A stretch of DNA of 64,000 bases from Bacillus cereus G9842. Its GTDB lineage: Bacteria; Bacillota; Bacilli; Bacillales; Bacillaceae_G. Position 1 is the first letter of the stretch. Each line of letters opens with the position of its first letter. The stretch spans positions 4,068,001-4,132,000 of the forward strand of contig NC_011772.1 of NCBI RefSeq assembly GCF_000021305.1. Reading direction: 5' to 3'. The position numbers were made by a program, and so were the translations under genes. The notes under the pieces were generated by a model, which was given only the letters and a program-made list of their open reading frames with translations, ran no database searches and was not told the origin of the DNA. Shown here piece by piece: positions 46,407-54,724 of the stretch.

Positions 46407-49112
46407 ATGTTTAATTTACAAAGACAAGAAACAAAGCATGCTTATGAGCAAGATAGCATGAAAACAAATAACGAATTATTAGTGGAGGTTGCAACACAAG
46501 ATGTAATCTCTGCGTTAAAACTTCTAGAAACAACACAAGATGGATTATCTAAACAAGAAGTGGCTCGTAGACTTTCTTTATACGGTCCGAACGAAATAGC
46601 TCATAATAAAATGGCGCCGTGGTACATTCAATTTCTGCTGGCATTTAAAAATCCATTTATTTTCGTTTTATTAGCTCTTGGGGCACTCTCCTTTTTCACA
46701 GATGACATACAAGGAACAATTGTCGTATCTGCAATGGTACTACTTAGTGCAACGATTCGGTTTTCCCAAGAATTTCGTTCTCAAAAAGCTGCCGATAATT
46801 TAAAGGCTATGGTTCGAACAACTGCGAGCGTATTTAGAATAAATGGATTTGTACATGAAACAAAAAATGTAACGAATTTAAATCGAAATTACACAACAGA
46901 AATTCCAATTGAAGAGCTTGTACCTGGCGATATTATTTCCCTTTCAGCTGGTGATATCGTTCCAGCTGATGTGCGTGTTGTATCCGCTAAAGATTTATTT
47001 GTTAATCAATCTTCTTTGACAGGGGAAGCACTTCCTATAGAAAAATACGAACACTGCTACCATACAGAAAATAAGCATATCTTACCGAAAAACATGAAAA
47101 AAAATTACAATCCACTCGATATGGAAAACCTTTGCTTCATGGGAACAAATATTGTAAGTGGTAGCGCAAAAGCTGTTGTCATCTCAACAAGTACCGATAC
47201 GTATTTCGGCTCTTTAGCAAATAAGGTAATCGGAAAGCGTGTAGAAACAAGCTTTGATAAAGGTGTAAACAAAGTAAGCTGGCTCTTAATTACATTCATG
47301 CTTATTATGGCGCCTATCGTCCTTCTCATTAACGGATTCACAAAGGGAGATTGGCAAGAAGCTTTCTTCTTCGCTATTGCCGTTGCTGTTGGTCTTACAC
47401 CTGAAATGTTACCAATGATTGTAACTGCTAATTTAGCTAAAGGTGCCGTTAACATGTCTAAACAAAAAGTAATTGTAAAACAGCTAAATTCTATTCAAAA
47501 CTTAGGTGCTATGAACATTCTTTGTACAGATAAAACCGGAACTTTAACAGAAGATAAAGTTGTCCTTGTTCGTCACTTAGATTCTAATGGAAATAAATGC
47601 AATCGTGTCTTGCAATTTGCCTATTTAAATAGTTTCTATCAAACTGGATTGAAAAACTTAATAGATAAAGCTGTTATTAAGCATACAGAGGAAAACAATA
47701 CATTTGACCCATCAGCTTTTCAAAAGCTAGATGAAATTCCATTCGATTTCGCCCGCCGGCGTATGTCAGTCATCGTAAAAGATATTTCAGGTGAACATAC
47801 AATGGTTTGTAAAGGTGCCGTAGAAGAAATTTTATCAATTTGCAACTACACTGAAGTGGATAAAAAAATCGTTACACTCACTGAGGAAATACGCTCAAAT
47901 GTCAAAAAACTAAGCGAGACATTGAATAGTGAAGGTATGCGGGTTATTGCTGTGGCTTATAAAAAAGATAGAAACATAAATGATAAAGAGTACGCAGTAA
48001 AAGACGAAACTGATATGATTCTCGCTGGATATATCGGCTTTTTAGATCCACCGAAACCATCTGCAGCAGCTGCAATTCAAGCATTACAAAAGCATGGTGT
48101 ACAAGTAAAAATTTTAACTGGCGATAACGAAATTGTTACACGAAAAGTTTGTAAAGAAGTTGGATTAGATATCGGCGAACCAATCCTCGGTTACGAGATT
48201 GATTCTTTACCAGATAAAGCATTAGCAAAACTTGCTGAAGAAACGACTGTATTTGCGAAGCTTAATCCAATGCAAAAATCTCGCATTATACACGCATTAC
48301 AAGGAAACAGACACACTGTAGGTTACATGGGAGACGGCATTAACGATGCTGTAGCATTACGTGAAGCTGATGTCGGAATATCTGTTGATACTGCTACTGA
48401 TATTGCGAAAGAAGCTTCTGATATTATTCTACTCGAAAAAAGTTTAACTATATTAGAAGCCGGGATTGTAGAAGGACGTACTACATTCGGAAATATTTTA
48501 AAATATATTAAGATGACAGCTAGCTCTAACTTCGGTAATGTGTTTAGCGTGTTAGTAGCGAGTGCTTTCATTCCTTTTTTACCGATGCTTGCCATTCACC
48601 TTTTAATTCAAAACTTACTTTATGATATTTCACAACTTTCTATTCCATGGGACAAAATGGATAAAGAGTTTCTAGAAAAACCCCGAAAATGGGATACTGC
48701 AAACTTACGAAACTTCATTATTTGTATCGGCCCAATTAGTTCCATATTTGATATTATCACATACGTAGTCATGTGGAATGTATTTGGCGCAAATACACCG
48801 AGCGAGCAATCATTATTCCAGTCCGGTTGGTTTGTGGTTGGATTGTTAACTCAAACTTTAATTGTTCACATGATACGAACACAGAAGATTCCATTTATTC
48901 AAAGCACTGCATCAACACCCGTCGTTTTATTAACCGCTCTTATTATGGCAATCGGGATTTATATTCCATTCTCACCACTTGGTGCAGCCGTTGGTTTACA
49001 AGCATTGCCACTTAGCTACTTCCCTTGGTTAGTAGGAATACTATTAGGCTACGCTTTTTTAACACAATTCCTGAAAAAGCTTTATATTAAAAAGTTTCAT
49101 AGCTGGTTGTAA
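46407..49112 (+). CDS. mgtA: P-type Mg2+-importing ATPase
   Basis: 901 aa from the ATG (MFNLQRQETKHAYEQDSMKT) after GAGGAGGAA; an ATG seven codons earlier lies in a hairpin loop and lacks a site. Type IIIB P-ATPase: cation N-domain about 30-90, LSAGDIVPADVR, SSLTGEALPIEK, membrane motif GLTPEMLPMIVTANLAKG, phosphorylation loop CTDKTGTLTEDKVV, TGDNE and GYMGDGINDAVALREADVGI. Ten membrane segments expected. Mg2+ uptake is supported by the M-box and the adjacent mgtC. Confidence 0.93.
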   Translation: MFNLQRQETKHAYEQDSMKTNNELLVEVATQDVISALKLLETTQDGLSKQEVARRLSLYGPNEIAHNKMAPWYIQFLLAFKNPFIFVLLALGALSFFTDDIQGTIVVSAMVLLSATIRFSQEFRSQKAADNLKAMVRTTASVFRINGFVHETKNVTNLNRNYTTEIPIEELVPGDIISLSAGDIVPADVRVVSAKDLFVNQSSLTGEALPIEKYEHCYHTENKHILPKNMKKNYNPLDMENLCFMGTNIVSGSAKAVVISTSTDTYFGSLANKVIGKRVETSFDKGVNKVSWLLITFMLIMAPIVLLINGFTKGDWQEAFFFAIAVAVGLTPEMLPMIVTANLAKGAVNMSKQKVIVKQLNSIQNLGAMNILCTDKTGTLTEDKVVLVRHLDSNGNKCNRVLQFAYLNSFYQTGLKNLIDKAVIKHTEENNTFDPSAFQKLDEIPFDFARRRMSVIVKDISGEHTMVCKGAVEEILSICNYTEVDKKIVTLTEEIRSNVKKLSETLNSEGMRVIAVAYKKDRNINDKEYAVKDETDMILAGYIGFLDPPKPSAAAAIQALQKHGVQVKILTGDNEIVTRKVCKEVGLDIGEPILGYEIDSLPDKALAKLAEETTVFAKLNPMQKSRIIHALQGNRHTVGYMGDGINDAVALREADVGISVDTATDIAKEASDIILLEKSLTILEAGIVEGRTTFGNILKYIKMTASSNFGNVFSVLVASAFIPFLPMLAIHLLIQNLLYDISQLSIPWDKMDKEFLEKPRKWDTANLRNFIICIGPISSIFDIITYVVMWNVFGANTPSEQSLFQSGWFVVGLLTQTLIVHMIRTQKIPFIQSTASTPVVLLTALIMAIGIYIPFSPLGAAVGLQALPLSYFPWLVGILLGYAFLTQFLKKLYIKKFHSWL

Positions 49113-49117
49113 AAATA

Positions 49118-49147
49118 AGAATGAGTGGGTATTCCCCGCTCATTCTA
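49118..49147 (+). terminator. Intergenic hairpin between mgtA and mgtC
   Basis: AGAATGAGTGGG/CCCGCTCATTCT (one mismatch) without a following T run; more likely a processing or partial-attenuation hairpin than a full terminator. Confidence 0.5.
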
Positions 49148-49182
49148 AAAGACATAACACATATTTATATATGGAGGTGACC

Positions 49183-49887
49183 ATGATGGTATGGTACGAC
49201 ATTATATTCAGATTAGTTATAGCAATTATTGTAGGAGCTTGCATCGGAATGGAAAGACAATGGAGACATCGAATGGCTGGGTTACGGACAAATGCTCTCG
49301 TATCACTTGGTGCCTGTATATTTGTTTTATTATCCGTCATGCTTGATCATGATGCTAGCCCATCCCGCATTGCTGCTCAAGTCGTTAGTGGCATTAGTTT
49401 TTTAGGGGGTGGCGTTATTATCCGCGATGGTTTTAGTATTAGAGGGCTAAATACGGCAGCTACTTTATGGTGTGCAGCTGCTGTCGGTACTCTTACAGGC
49501 GCCGGTTTCCTCGTTGCAGCTATATTAGGTGCAGCCGGCGTGTTACTAGCAAATATACTTCTTCGCCCAATTGCTCTTTTTATGAATAAAAAATCAAAAG
49601 AAGAATCACCTGAACAAACGAACTACTTACTTTCCCTTACTTGTTCAGAAGAAACTGAAGCACATATTCGTTTTTTACTTATGCATATGGTAAGTACAGA
49701 AGGGCTCAGTTTAAAAGAGTTGTATAGTGAAGATGTAGATTCTAATCAAAAAGTTTGTATACAGGCTATATTACATTGCAAGACAAATGCAGCTATCTTA
49801 ATTGAAAAAATAGTAAGTAGAATGCTATTAGAATCTGGCGTTACTGGAGCTGGATGGAAGACTTCTTTAGATTTAGAAGCGAGTTAA
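49183..49887 (+). CDS. mgtC: MgtC/SapB family membrane protein
   Basis: 234 aa (first of two ATGs after GGAGGTGACC). N-terminal MgtC domain with four or five helices: VGACIGMERQWRHRMAGLRT, NALVSLGACIFVLLSVM, GISFLGGGVIIRDGFSIRGL and NTAATLWCAAAVG. The C-terminal 90 residues form a soluble ACT-like domain. MgtC proteins act in Mg2+ limitation and ATP homeostasis. It follows mgtA by 70 bases, so it probably shares M-box control. Confidence 0.9.
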   Translation: MMVWYDIIFRLVIAIIVGACIGMERQWRHRMAGLRTNALVSLGACIFVLLSVMLDHDASPSRIAAQVVSGISFLGGGVIIRDGFSIRGLNTAATLWCAAAVGTLTGAGFLVAAILGAAGVLLANILLRPIALFMNKKSKEESPEQTNYLLSLTCSEETEAHIRFLLMHMVSTEGLSLKELYSEDVDSNQKVCIQAILHCKTNAAILIEKIVSRMLLESGVTGAGWKTSLDLEAS

Positions 49888-49893
49888 ATAGGA

Positions 49894-49929
49894 AAGGTGT
49901 CATGATTTTTACTACTTCATGACACCTTC
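49894..49929. terminator. Terminator between mgtC and dinB
   Basis: AAGGTGTCATGA / TCATGACACCTT, 12-base loop. Confidence 0.7.
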
Positions 49930-51167
49930 TACATAAATTTATTTTCTAACTTTTGTTGAAACGACTTCTCTTGCTTACGTAGTAGTTGACTACCTCGTTG
50001 TAAAAGCAGTGTTCCATACTTATCATTAATTTGATCAATGACAGCAAGTAGCGGTTCTTTTTTTGCATCCTCTTCAAATGAAAACAAATCTAATTGTTTC
50101 ACCGATTCTGTCTTCCACTCTATTTCAGTAGCTGTAACACCTAGTAAACGAACGGAATCACCATCCCAATGTTGCTTCCATAAACGGGATGCTGCTTGAA
50201 AAATATCGCGTTCTTCCCAAATCGCATTTTTCAATTGCTTACTCCGTGTTACTGTTCGCCTATCATGGTATTTAATCATAATTTGAATATTATAGCTGAC
50301 AAGGGTTCGCTTTTGTAACCTTTTACTCACTGACTTTGATAAACGTTCTAACATATCAAGTAATTCTTTCTCTTCATCCATATCCTTTGAAAAAGTCATC
50401 GAGTTACCGACACTTTTATGCTGTCCCATTTGACTCGGATCCACTTCCCTATCATCCATACCTTTTGCACGCCTTTGCAAATCAACACCGTGCTTGCCAA
50501 TTTTAGCGCGAATGATATGCTCGTCTCCCTTTGCCAACTGTTCAATTGTCTGTATATGAATATCATTTAATTTTTCAGCTGTTTTCTCACCAATTCCATG
50601 CATTGCTCCAACTGGACGTGGCCAAATCAGTTCTGGAATATCGCGTTTTCGAAGCACGGTAATACCAAGTGGTTTTTTCATATCTGAAGCGGTCTTTGCT
50701 AGGAAAAGATTTGGAGCGATTCCAATACTACACGGAAGCTGCAACTCTGTTAATAGTGCTTGTTGAATCATCTTTGCTATTTCAAGAGGAGAACCAAGTG
50801 CGTAGCAATCTGTAATATCTAAATATCCTTCATCTATTGAGACTGGTTGTATCTTTTCTGTAAAACGGGAAAGGACTTGAAACATTTGAAATGAAGCTTC
50901 GCGATATAATGTGAAATTAGGACGCCTTACAACTAATTGCGGGCATAACCTTTTCGCTTCCCAAAGGGGCATCGTCGTACGTATTCCGTATTCTCTCGCC
51001 TCATAACTACATGTTATGATAATTCCTTTTCTCTCTTTTTCATTTCCAGCAACCGCTAATGGCTTTCCTTGTAATGATGGATCATGAGCAATTTCAACAG
51101 ATGCGAAAAAGCAATTCATATCTACATGTAAAATTACATGACCATTTTTCGGATACATTTCTCGCAT
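49929..51167 (-). CDS. dinB: DNA polymerase IV
   Basis: 412 aa from ATG (MREMYPKNGHVILHVDMNCF) with AGGGAG 8 bases upstream; a GTG three codons earlier overlaps that site. Y-family polymerase: HVDMNCFFASVE, SYEAREYGIRTTMPL, PVSIDEGYLDIT (catalytic Asp/Glu), ASDMKKPLGITVL and helix-hairpin-helix MHGIGEKTAEKL. The little-finger domain follows. Lacks an obvious C-terminal beta-clamp box apart from QLDLFSF, which fits the clamp-binding pattern. LexA box at its promoter. Confidence 0.95.
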   Translation of the reverse strand: MREMYPKNGHVILHVDMNCFFASVEIAHDPSLQGKPLAVAGNEKERKGIIITCSYEAREYGIRTTMPLWEAKRLCPQLVVRRPNFTLYREASFQMFQVLSRFTEKIQPVSIDEGYLDITDCYALGSPLEIAKMIQQALLTELQLPCSIGIAPNLFLAKTASDMKKPLGITVLRKRDIPELIWPRPVGAMHGIGEKTAEKLNDIHIQTIEQLAKGDEHIIRAKIGKHGVDLQRRAKGMDDREVDPSQMGQHKSVGNSMTFSKDMDEEKELLDMLERLSKSVSKRLQKRTLVSYNIQIMIKYHDRRTVTRSKQLKNAIWEERDIFQAASRLWKQHWDGDSVRLLGVTATEIEWKTESVKQLDLFSFEEDAKKEPLLAVIDQINDKYGTLLLQRGSQLLRKQEKSFQQKLENKFM

Positions 51168-51186
51168 AGTACTCACTCCCTAATCA

Positions 51187-51198
51187 GAACGTTCGTTC
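51187..51198. promoter_or_regulatory. LexA (SOS) box of dinB
   Basis: GAACGTTCGTTC fits the Bacillus core GAAC-N4-GTTC, 20 bases before the start and just downstream of an extended -10 (TGATATAAT; hexamer 51203-51208). Confidence 0.82.
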
Positions 51199-51293
51199 TT
51201 TTATTATATCAAATTTTGCACAATAGTTATAATAATTACTTGTTCTTTTTTATAATCGATATAAAGAGGATATATATGTGAAAGGGGCTGATT

Positions 51294-51600
51294 ATGATGA
51301 AATCAACTAATAAAGTGAAACTTTAATCAGTGGGGGGTTATTCATCCCCCACTGATTATTAGCCCTCACCAATTGGACTTTTACAAGCAGCCCGATCCCC
51401 ACCTAACTTCTTTGCTTTCGCTGAATTTTGAGGTGGGGGGCTTACTGCCCGGCAAATGGCGGGCCAAACTCAACTATACATTCCTTGTAGTTATATTAAT
51501 CATTGCAATTAATTATTTACTACTTCCGATTTTCAATATGAATACGTTAGGATTATTCCCTCGTCTAGTACATATAGCAACAACGTATATACTTCCATAG
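51294..51600 (+). pseudogene. Small membrane protein gene disrupted by a bcr-like element
   Basis: SD AAAGGGG then ATGATG. The frame reads MMKSTNKVKL and stops inside an inserted element. Removing 51324-51471 (element plus one copy of the 5-bp repeat AAACT) restores an exact 52-aa ORF: MMKSTNKVKLNYTFLVVILI, then IAINYLLLPIFNMNTLGLFP and RLVHIATTYILP, one membrane helix. Position next to dinB suggests a YqzJ-type gene; that is a guess from synteny. Translation as it stands would yield only ten residues. Confidence 0.75.
51324..51466. mobile_element. 143-bp bcr-like non-autonomous element with 5-bp target duplication
   Basis: Flanked by AAACT at 51319-51323 and 51467-51471. Much more GC-rich than its surroundings. 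Hairpins: AATCAGTGGGGG/CCCCCACTGATT (51325-51336 with 51347-51358), CCCCACCT/AGGTGGGG (51398-51405 with 51432-51439), and a small GCCCG/CGGGC stem at the right end. Size and 5-bp duplication resemble bcr1 of the B. cereus group (about 155 bp), but I cannot confirm identity without a search. No transposase. Confidence 0.75.
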
Positions 51601-51650
51601 TTTTTCTTATATTGGCTTATACGTCTTGTCAAAGCAATCGAGTCAAAATA

Positions 51651-51688
51651 AAAAGCGTGTAAATCACAATTGATTTACACGCTTTTTC
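51651..51688. terminator. Bidirectional terminator
   Basis: Perfect 17-bp stem AAAAAGCGTGTAAATCA/TGATTTACACGCTTTTT. Confidence 0.9.
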
Positions 51689-51695
51689 TATTCCA

Positions 51696-52814
51696 TTACT
51701 TCGCTACTTCTTCAATAATTGCAACAACTAATTCTGCTGTTTTTGCTAACTCTTCAACAGGAATTTTCTCGTTTGTTGTATGAATTTCTTCATAACCAAC
51801 TGCCAAGTTAACTGTTGGAATACCGTGTCCTGCAATTACGTTTGCATCACTTCCGCCACCACTTTGGTGAAGAGAAGGTGTACGACCAATTTTTTCAGCT
51901 GCACGTTTTGCAACTTCTACAACGTGATCGCCATCAGCAAATTTAAATCCTGGGTACATAACGTTTACTTCAACGTCTGCATGACCGCCCATTTCTTTTG
52001 CAGTTGTTTCAAATGCTTCTTTCATTTTCGCAACTTGTGCTTCCATTTTCTCATTGATTAACGAACGAGCTTCTGCAAAGATTTGTACATGATCGCAAAC
52101 GATATTCGTTTGTGTACCACCTTCAAAACGTCCAATATTTGCAGTCGTTTCAGAGTCAATGCGACCAAGTGGCATCTTCGCAATTGCTTTCGCTGCGATA
52201 GTAATTGCAGATACACCTTTCTCCGGCGCTACACCAGCGTGAGCTGTTTTCCCGCGAATAATTGCGTTCACTTTCGCTTGTGTTGGAGCTGCAACAACGA
52301 TTTCACCAACTTTTCCATCGCTATCTAATGCGTAGCCATATTTCGCTGTAATACGCTCACGATCTAAAGCTTTTGCACCAACAAGACCTGATTCTTCTCC
52401 GACTGTAATAATAAATTCAATTTTACCGTGAGGGATATTTTTCTCTTTTAAAACACGGATTGCTTCGAACATTGATGCTAATCCAGCTTTATCATCCGCA
52501 CCTAAAATTGTTGTACCATCTGATACGATATATCCATCTTTAATAGAAGGCTTAATTCCATTACCAGGAACTACTGTATCCATATGAGAAGTAAAGTAAA
52601 TTGTATCAACACCATCTTTTGTTGCTGGTAAAGTACAAATTAAGTTGCCTGCACCATGACCAGTTACAGCCATTGTGTCATCTTCAAATACTTCTACACC
52701 TAAATCTGTAAATTTCTTCGTTAATACTTTGCAGATTTCTGCTTCAAATTTCGTTTCAGAATCTACTTGTACTAATTCCATAAATTCATTTACTAAACGT
52801 TCTTGATTAATCAT
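51696..52814 (-). CDS. yqjE: M20-family peptidase YqjE (PepT-like)
   Basis: 372 aa. Di-zinc aminopeptidase fold: FTSHMDTVVPGNG (His and Asp), ILGADDKAGLA (bridging Asp), TVGEESGLVGAKALD (catalytic Glu pair), GKTAHAGVAPEKG (dimerisation His) and SGGGSDANVIAGHG with late His in YEEIHTTNE. Tripeptidase-like but not classical PepT; substrate unknown. SD AGGAGGCGC. Name from synteny with B. subtilis yqjE. Confidence 0.87.
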   Translation of the reverse strand: MINQERLVNEFMELVQVDSETKFEAEICKVLTKKFTDLGVEVFEDDTMAVTGHGAGNLICTLPATKDGVDTIYFTSHMDTVVPGNGIKPSIKDGYIVSDGTTILGADDKAGLASMFEAIRVLKEKNIPHGKIEFIITVGEESGLVGAKALDRERITAKYGYALDSDGKVGEIVVAAPTQAKVNAIIRGKTAHAGVAPEKGVSAITIAAKAIAKMPLGRIDSETTANIGRFEGGTQTNIVCDHVQIFAEARSLINEKMEAQVAKMKEAFETTAKEMGGHADVEVNVMYPGFKFADGDHVVEVAKRAAEKIGRTPSLHQSGGGSDANVIAGHGIPTVNLAVGYEEIHTTNEKIPVEELAKTAELVVAIIEEVAK

Positions 52815-52903
52815 AAGACTGCGCCTCCTGCACTACCATTATGTATGTAACACTACTAATTATAACAGAATTTCGCAAAAGTTTCGAAATACAAGACAAA
52901 AAA

Positions 52904-52934
52904 CAGATGGTTTACATGTCTAGATAACCATCTG
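52904..52934 (-). terminator. Terminator of the acetyltransferase gene
   Basis: CAGATGGTT / AACCATCTG, minus-strand TTTTTTGTC after the stem. Confidence 0.72.
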
Positions 52935-52941
52935 CTTTCTA

Positions 52942-53484
52942 TTACTCATTTAACAATACCCAGCGCATATGATCCTCCCACACGCCATTTACCATTAACA
53001 TCTTCCTAGACACGCCTTCATATTGAAAACCTATCTTCGTCACCACTTGTATAGATGCTAAATTACGAGGCATAATCGGAGCTTCTATACGATGTAACTG
53101 AAATTCCTCAAAAGCAACTTGAATTGCTTTTCTAAGTGCTTCTGTCGTATACCCTTTGTTTAACTCTGCTTTATCTAATTTATAACCGAGTACACAAGAT
53201 TGATAAATGCCACGAACGATTAAATTAAATGAAATACACCCAATTATTTTTGTATCATCACCCTTTTTAAAAATCCATAGTCTGATGATTTTCCCGTCTT
53301 CGAACTCTTTTCTATCCTTTTGCAACTTTTTCTTTTGATAATCTAGCGTAAAAAAATCATCCGGTCTATACTCTTCCCAAGCTTTTAAAAATTCACGATT
53401 TCTGTCGTAATATTGAAGAACTGTTTCAGCATACGACTCATCTATTTCCCTTAAGTATAAACGATCTGTTTCGTATATTTTCAT
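52942..53484 (-). CDS. GNAT acetyltransferase, RimJ type
   Basis: 180 aa from the second of two ATGs after GGAGATACG. YETDRLYLREIDESYAETVL opening, then IIGCISFNLIVRGIYQSCVL, GYKLDKAELNKGYTTEALRK (acetyl-CoA loop) and RIEAPIMPRNLASIQVVTKI. Similar to YjcK/YdaF-type ribosomal-protein acetyltransferases. Substrate unknown. Confidence 0.87.
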   Translation of the reverse strand: MKIYETDRLYLREIDESYAETVLQYYDRNREFLKAWEEYRPDDFFTLDYQKKKLQKDRKEFEDGKIIRLWIFKKGDDTKIIGCISFNLIVRGIYQSCVLGYKLDKAELNKGYTTEALRKAIQVAFEEFQLHRIEAPIMPRNLASIQVVTKIGFQYEGVSRKMLMVNGVWEDHMRWVLLNE

Positions 53485-53676
53485 CATCGTATCTCCATTC
53501 TTCAGCTTGCCCAACTAAAAATTAACAATATATCCTTTAACTATATTCTCTATACACACTCAAATTTCCTGTTATATTTTGCAATCCCCTCCCGAATTTT
53601 GTCCTCACTCTCCCCTTGTCCATAATTTCATTTCTCGTTACAATGAAATTGTACTGATTTGCAAGGAGGTATAACG

Positions 53677-53769
53677 ATGCATAAAAAAGCTCAAAAAATT
53701 ATGGTTTATGTGATGCTAATTTCTATGCTTGTAACAACATTACTTGCTGGCGCGAGTATGTTTTGGTAA
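53677..53769 (+). CDS. Prli42-like stressosome-associated membrane peptide
   Basis: 30 aa: MHKKAQKIMVYVMLISMLVT, then TLLAGASMFW. Perfect SD AAGGAGGT 7 bases upstream and own terminator. A short basic N-terminus and one membrane helix fit Prli42, the miniprotein that ties the stressosome to the membrane in Listeria and has orthologues in bacilli. Homology is recalled from pattern, not tested. Confidence 0.7.
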   Translation: MHKKAQKIMVYVMLISMLVTTLLAGASMFW

Positions 53770-53797
53770 AAAGGGCGATGTGTTCGTCCTTTTTTTA
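53768..53797 (+). terminator. Terminator of the Prli42-like gene
   Basis: AAAAAGGGCGA / TCGTCCTTTTT (with one G-U), then T run. Confidence 0.78.
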
Positions 53798-53813
53798 CTT
53801 TTTACACATGAAA

Positions 53814-53847
53814 AAATAAACCATCTCGACATCGAGATGGTTTATTT
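53814..53847. terminator. Terminator of the membrane protein gene
   Basis: AAATAAACCATCTCGA / TCGAGATGGTTTATTT, tight loop, overlapping the stop codon at 53842. Confidence 0.82.
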
Positions 53848-54081
53848 TATATAAAACACAATCGCTACAATACTAAAGGAAAATGACATTACAAGTGCTA
53901 TTACAAAACTTGTATATTGTTTCTGCTGAAATGCTCCAATAACAAAAGTGAGATTAAGTAATGCCATACATACAATCGCTACAAGATAAGAACATATATT
54001 AAAAGTTGCCAATATGAATGTAATAACAAATAGAAATCCCATAAAAAACTGCATATACGAAAGTTTTGGATTCAAGTACAT
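53842..54081 (-). CDS. Small integral membrane protein
   Basis: 79 aa with two to three hydrophobic helices: MQFFMGFLFVITFILATF, YLVAIVCMALLNLTFVIGAF and FVIALVMSFSFSIVAIVFYI. GGGG 8 bases before the ATG. Not recognised; function unknown. Confidence 0.65.
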   Translation of the reverse strand: MYLNPKLSYMQFFMGFLFVITFILATFNICSYLVAIVCMALLNLTFVIGAFQQKQYTSFVIALVMSFSFSIVAIVFYIK

Positions 54082-54147
54082 ATGAGCAACCCCTTTATCT
54101 AATTTTATCTTTCTATACTTTCATTAACGCATGGTTATGTACACATG

Positions 54148-54708
54148 TCAAGACAACTTATTACAATAGAAAAAGCCAACCTTTTCGTTGGCTTTTTCAT
54201 ATGCAACGGCTCCTTTTTCTTTTGCCAATTGCTGAAATGATTTTTTCGATTTCACAATCCATACTTTCGTTCCAATTGGAATACGATCAAACAAATATTC
54301 CACATCGTTTTTCTTCATTCTTATACATCCTTGTGAAATATACTTTCCAATTGAACTCGGTTGGTTTGTTCCATGTATTCCATATTTACTTCCATCAGTT
54401 CCTCTTGCATTAAACCCAATCCACCTTGACCCAAGTGGATTTTTTGGCGATCCACCCGGAATATTCTTCGCAATGTAATACGGGTCCTTCGCTTTCATTA
54501 CAACATCAAAAGTTCCTTCTGGAGTTAATTCATTCGTTTTCCCTGTCGCTACTGGAAAAACTTTTTGAATCTTTCCATCGTCAATGTAAGCTAATTTATT
54601 CGTTGCTTTATTTACAATAATAAAAGGATCTCCGGCACGCGGATTATCCCCAAGAGGCCAAAGCGGCGATAAAGAAAGACATAATATGATAGAGAGAAGA
54701 TACGGCAT
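54148..54708 (-). CDS. L,D-transpeptidase (YkuD domain), 3' end extended through a terminator
   Basis: 186 aa. Signal peptide MPYLLSIILCLSLSPLWPLG. The YkuD domain (about 28-160) has FIIVNKATNKLAYIDDGKIQ and catalytic YGIHGTNQPSSIGKYISQGC, then IRMKKNDVEYLF (His and nucleophile Cys). Makes 3-3 or similar peptidoglycan cross-links outside the membrane. Oddity: a strong terminator hairpin lies inside the last 17 codons (EKANEKVGFF), and a TGA in another frame ends right before it, suggesting a small frameshift near the 3' end. Confidence 0.87.
   Translation of the reverse strand: MPYLLSIILCLSLSPLWPLGDNPRAGDPFIIVNKATNKLAYIDDGKIQKVFPVATGKTNELTPEGTFDVVMKAKDPYYIAKNIPGGSPKNPLGSRWIGFNARGTDGSKYGIHGTNQPSSIGKYISQGCIRMKKNDVEYLFDRIPIGTKVWIVKSKKSFQQLAKEKGAVAYEKANEKVGFFYCNKLS
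54169..54198 (-). terminator. Terminator inside the L,D-transpeptidase reading frame
   Basis: Minus strand GAAAAAGCCAAC-GAAAAG-GTTGGCTTTTTC, perfect 12-bp stem with its T run, 21 bases before the stop codon. Confidence 0.8.
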
Positions 54709-54724
54709 AGATAATTCCTACCTT

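Noticed and set aside
51373..51600. 75-codon plus-strand ORF starting MDFYKQPDPH
   Set aside because: It starts at a TTG inside the inserted element without a ribosome site and merely runs into the tail of the disrupted gene.
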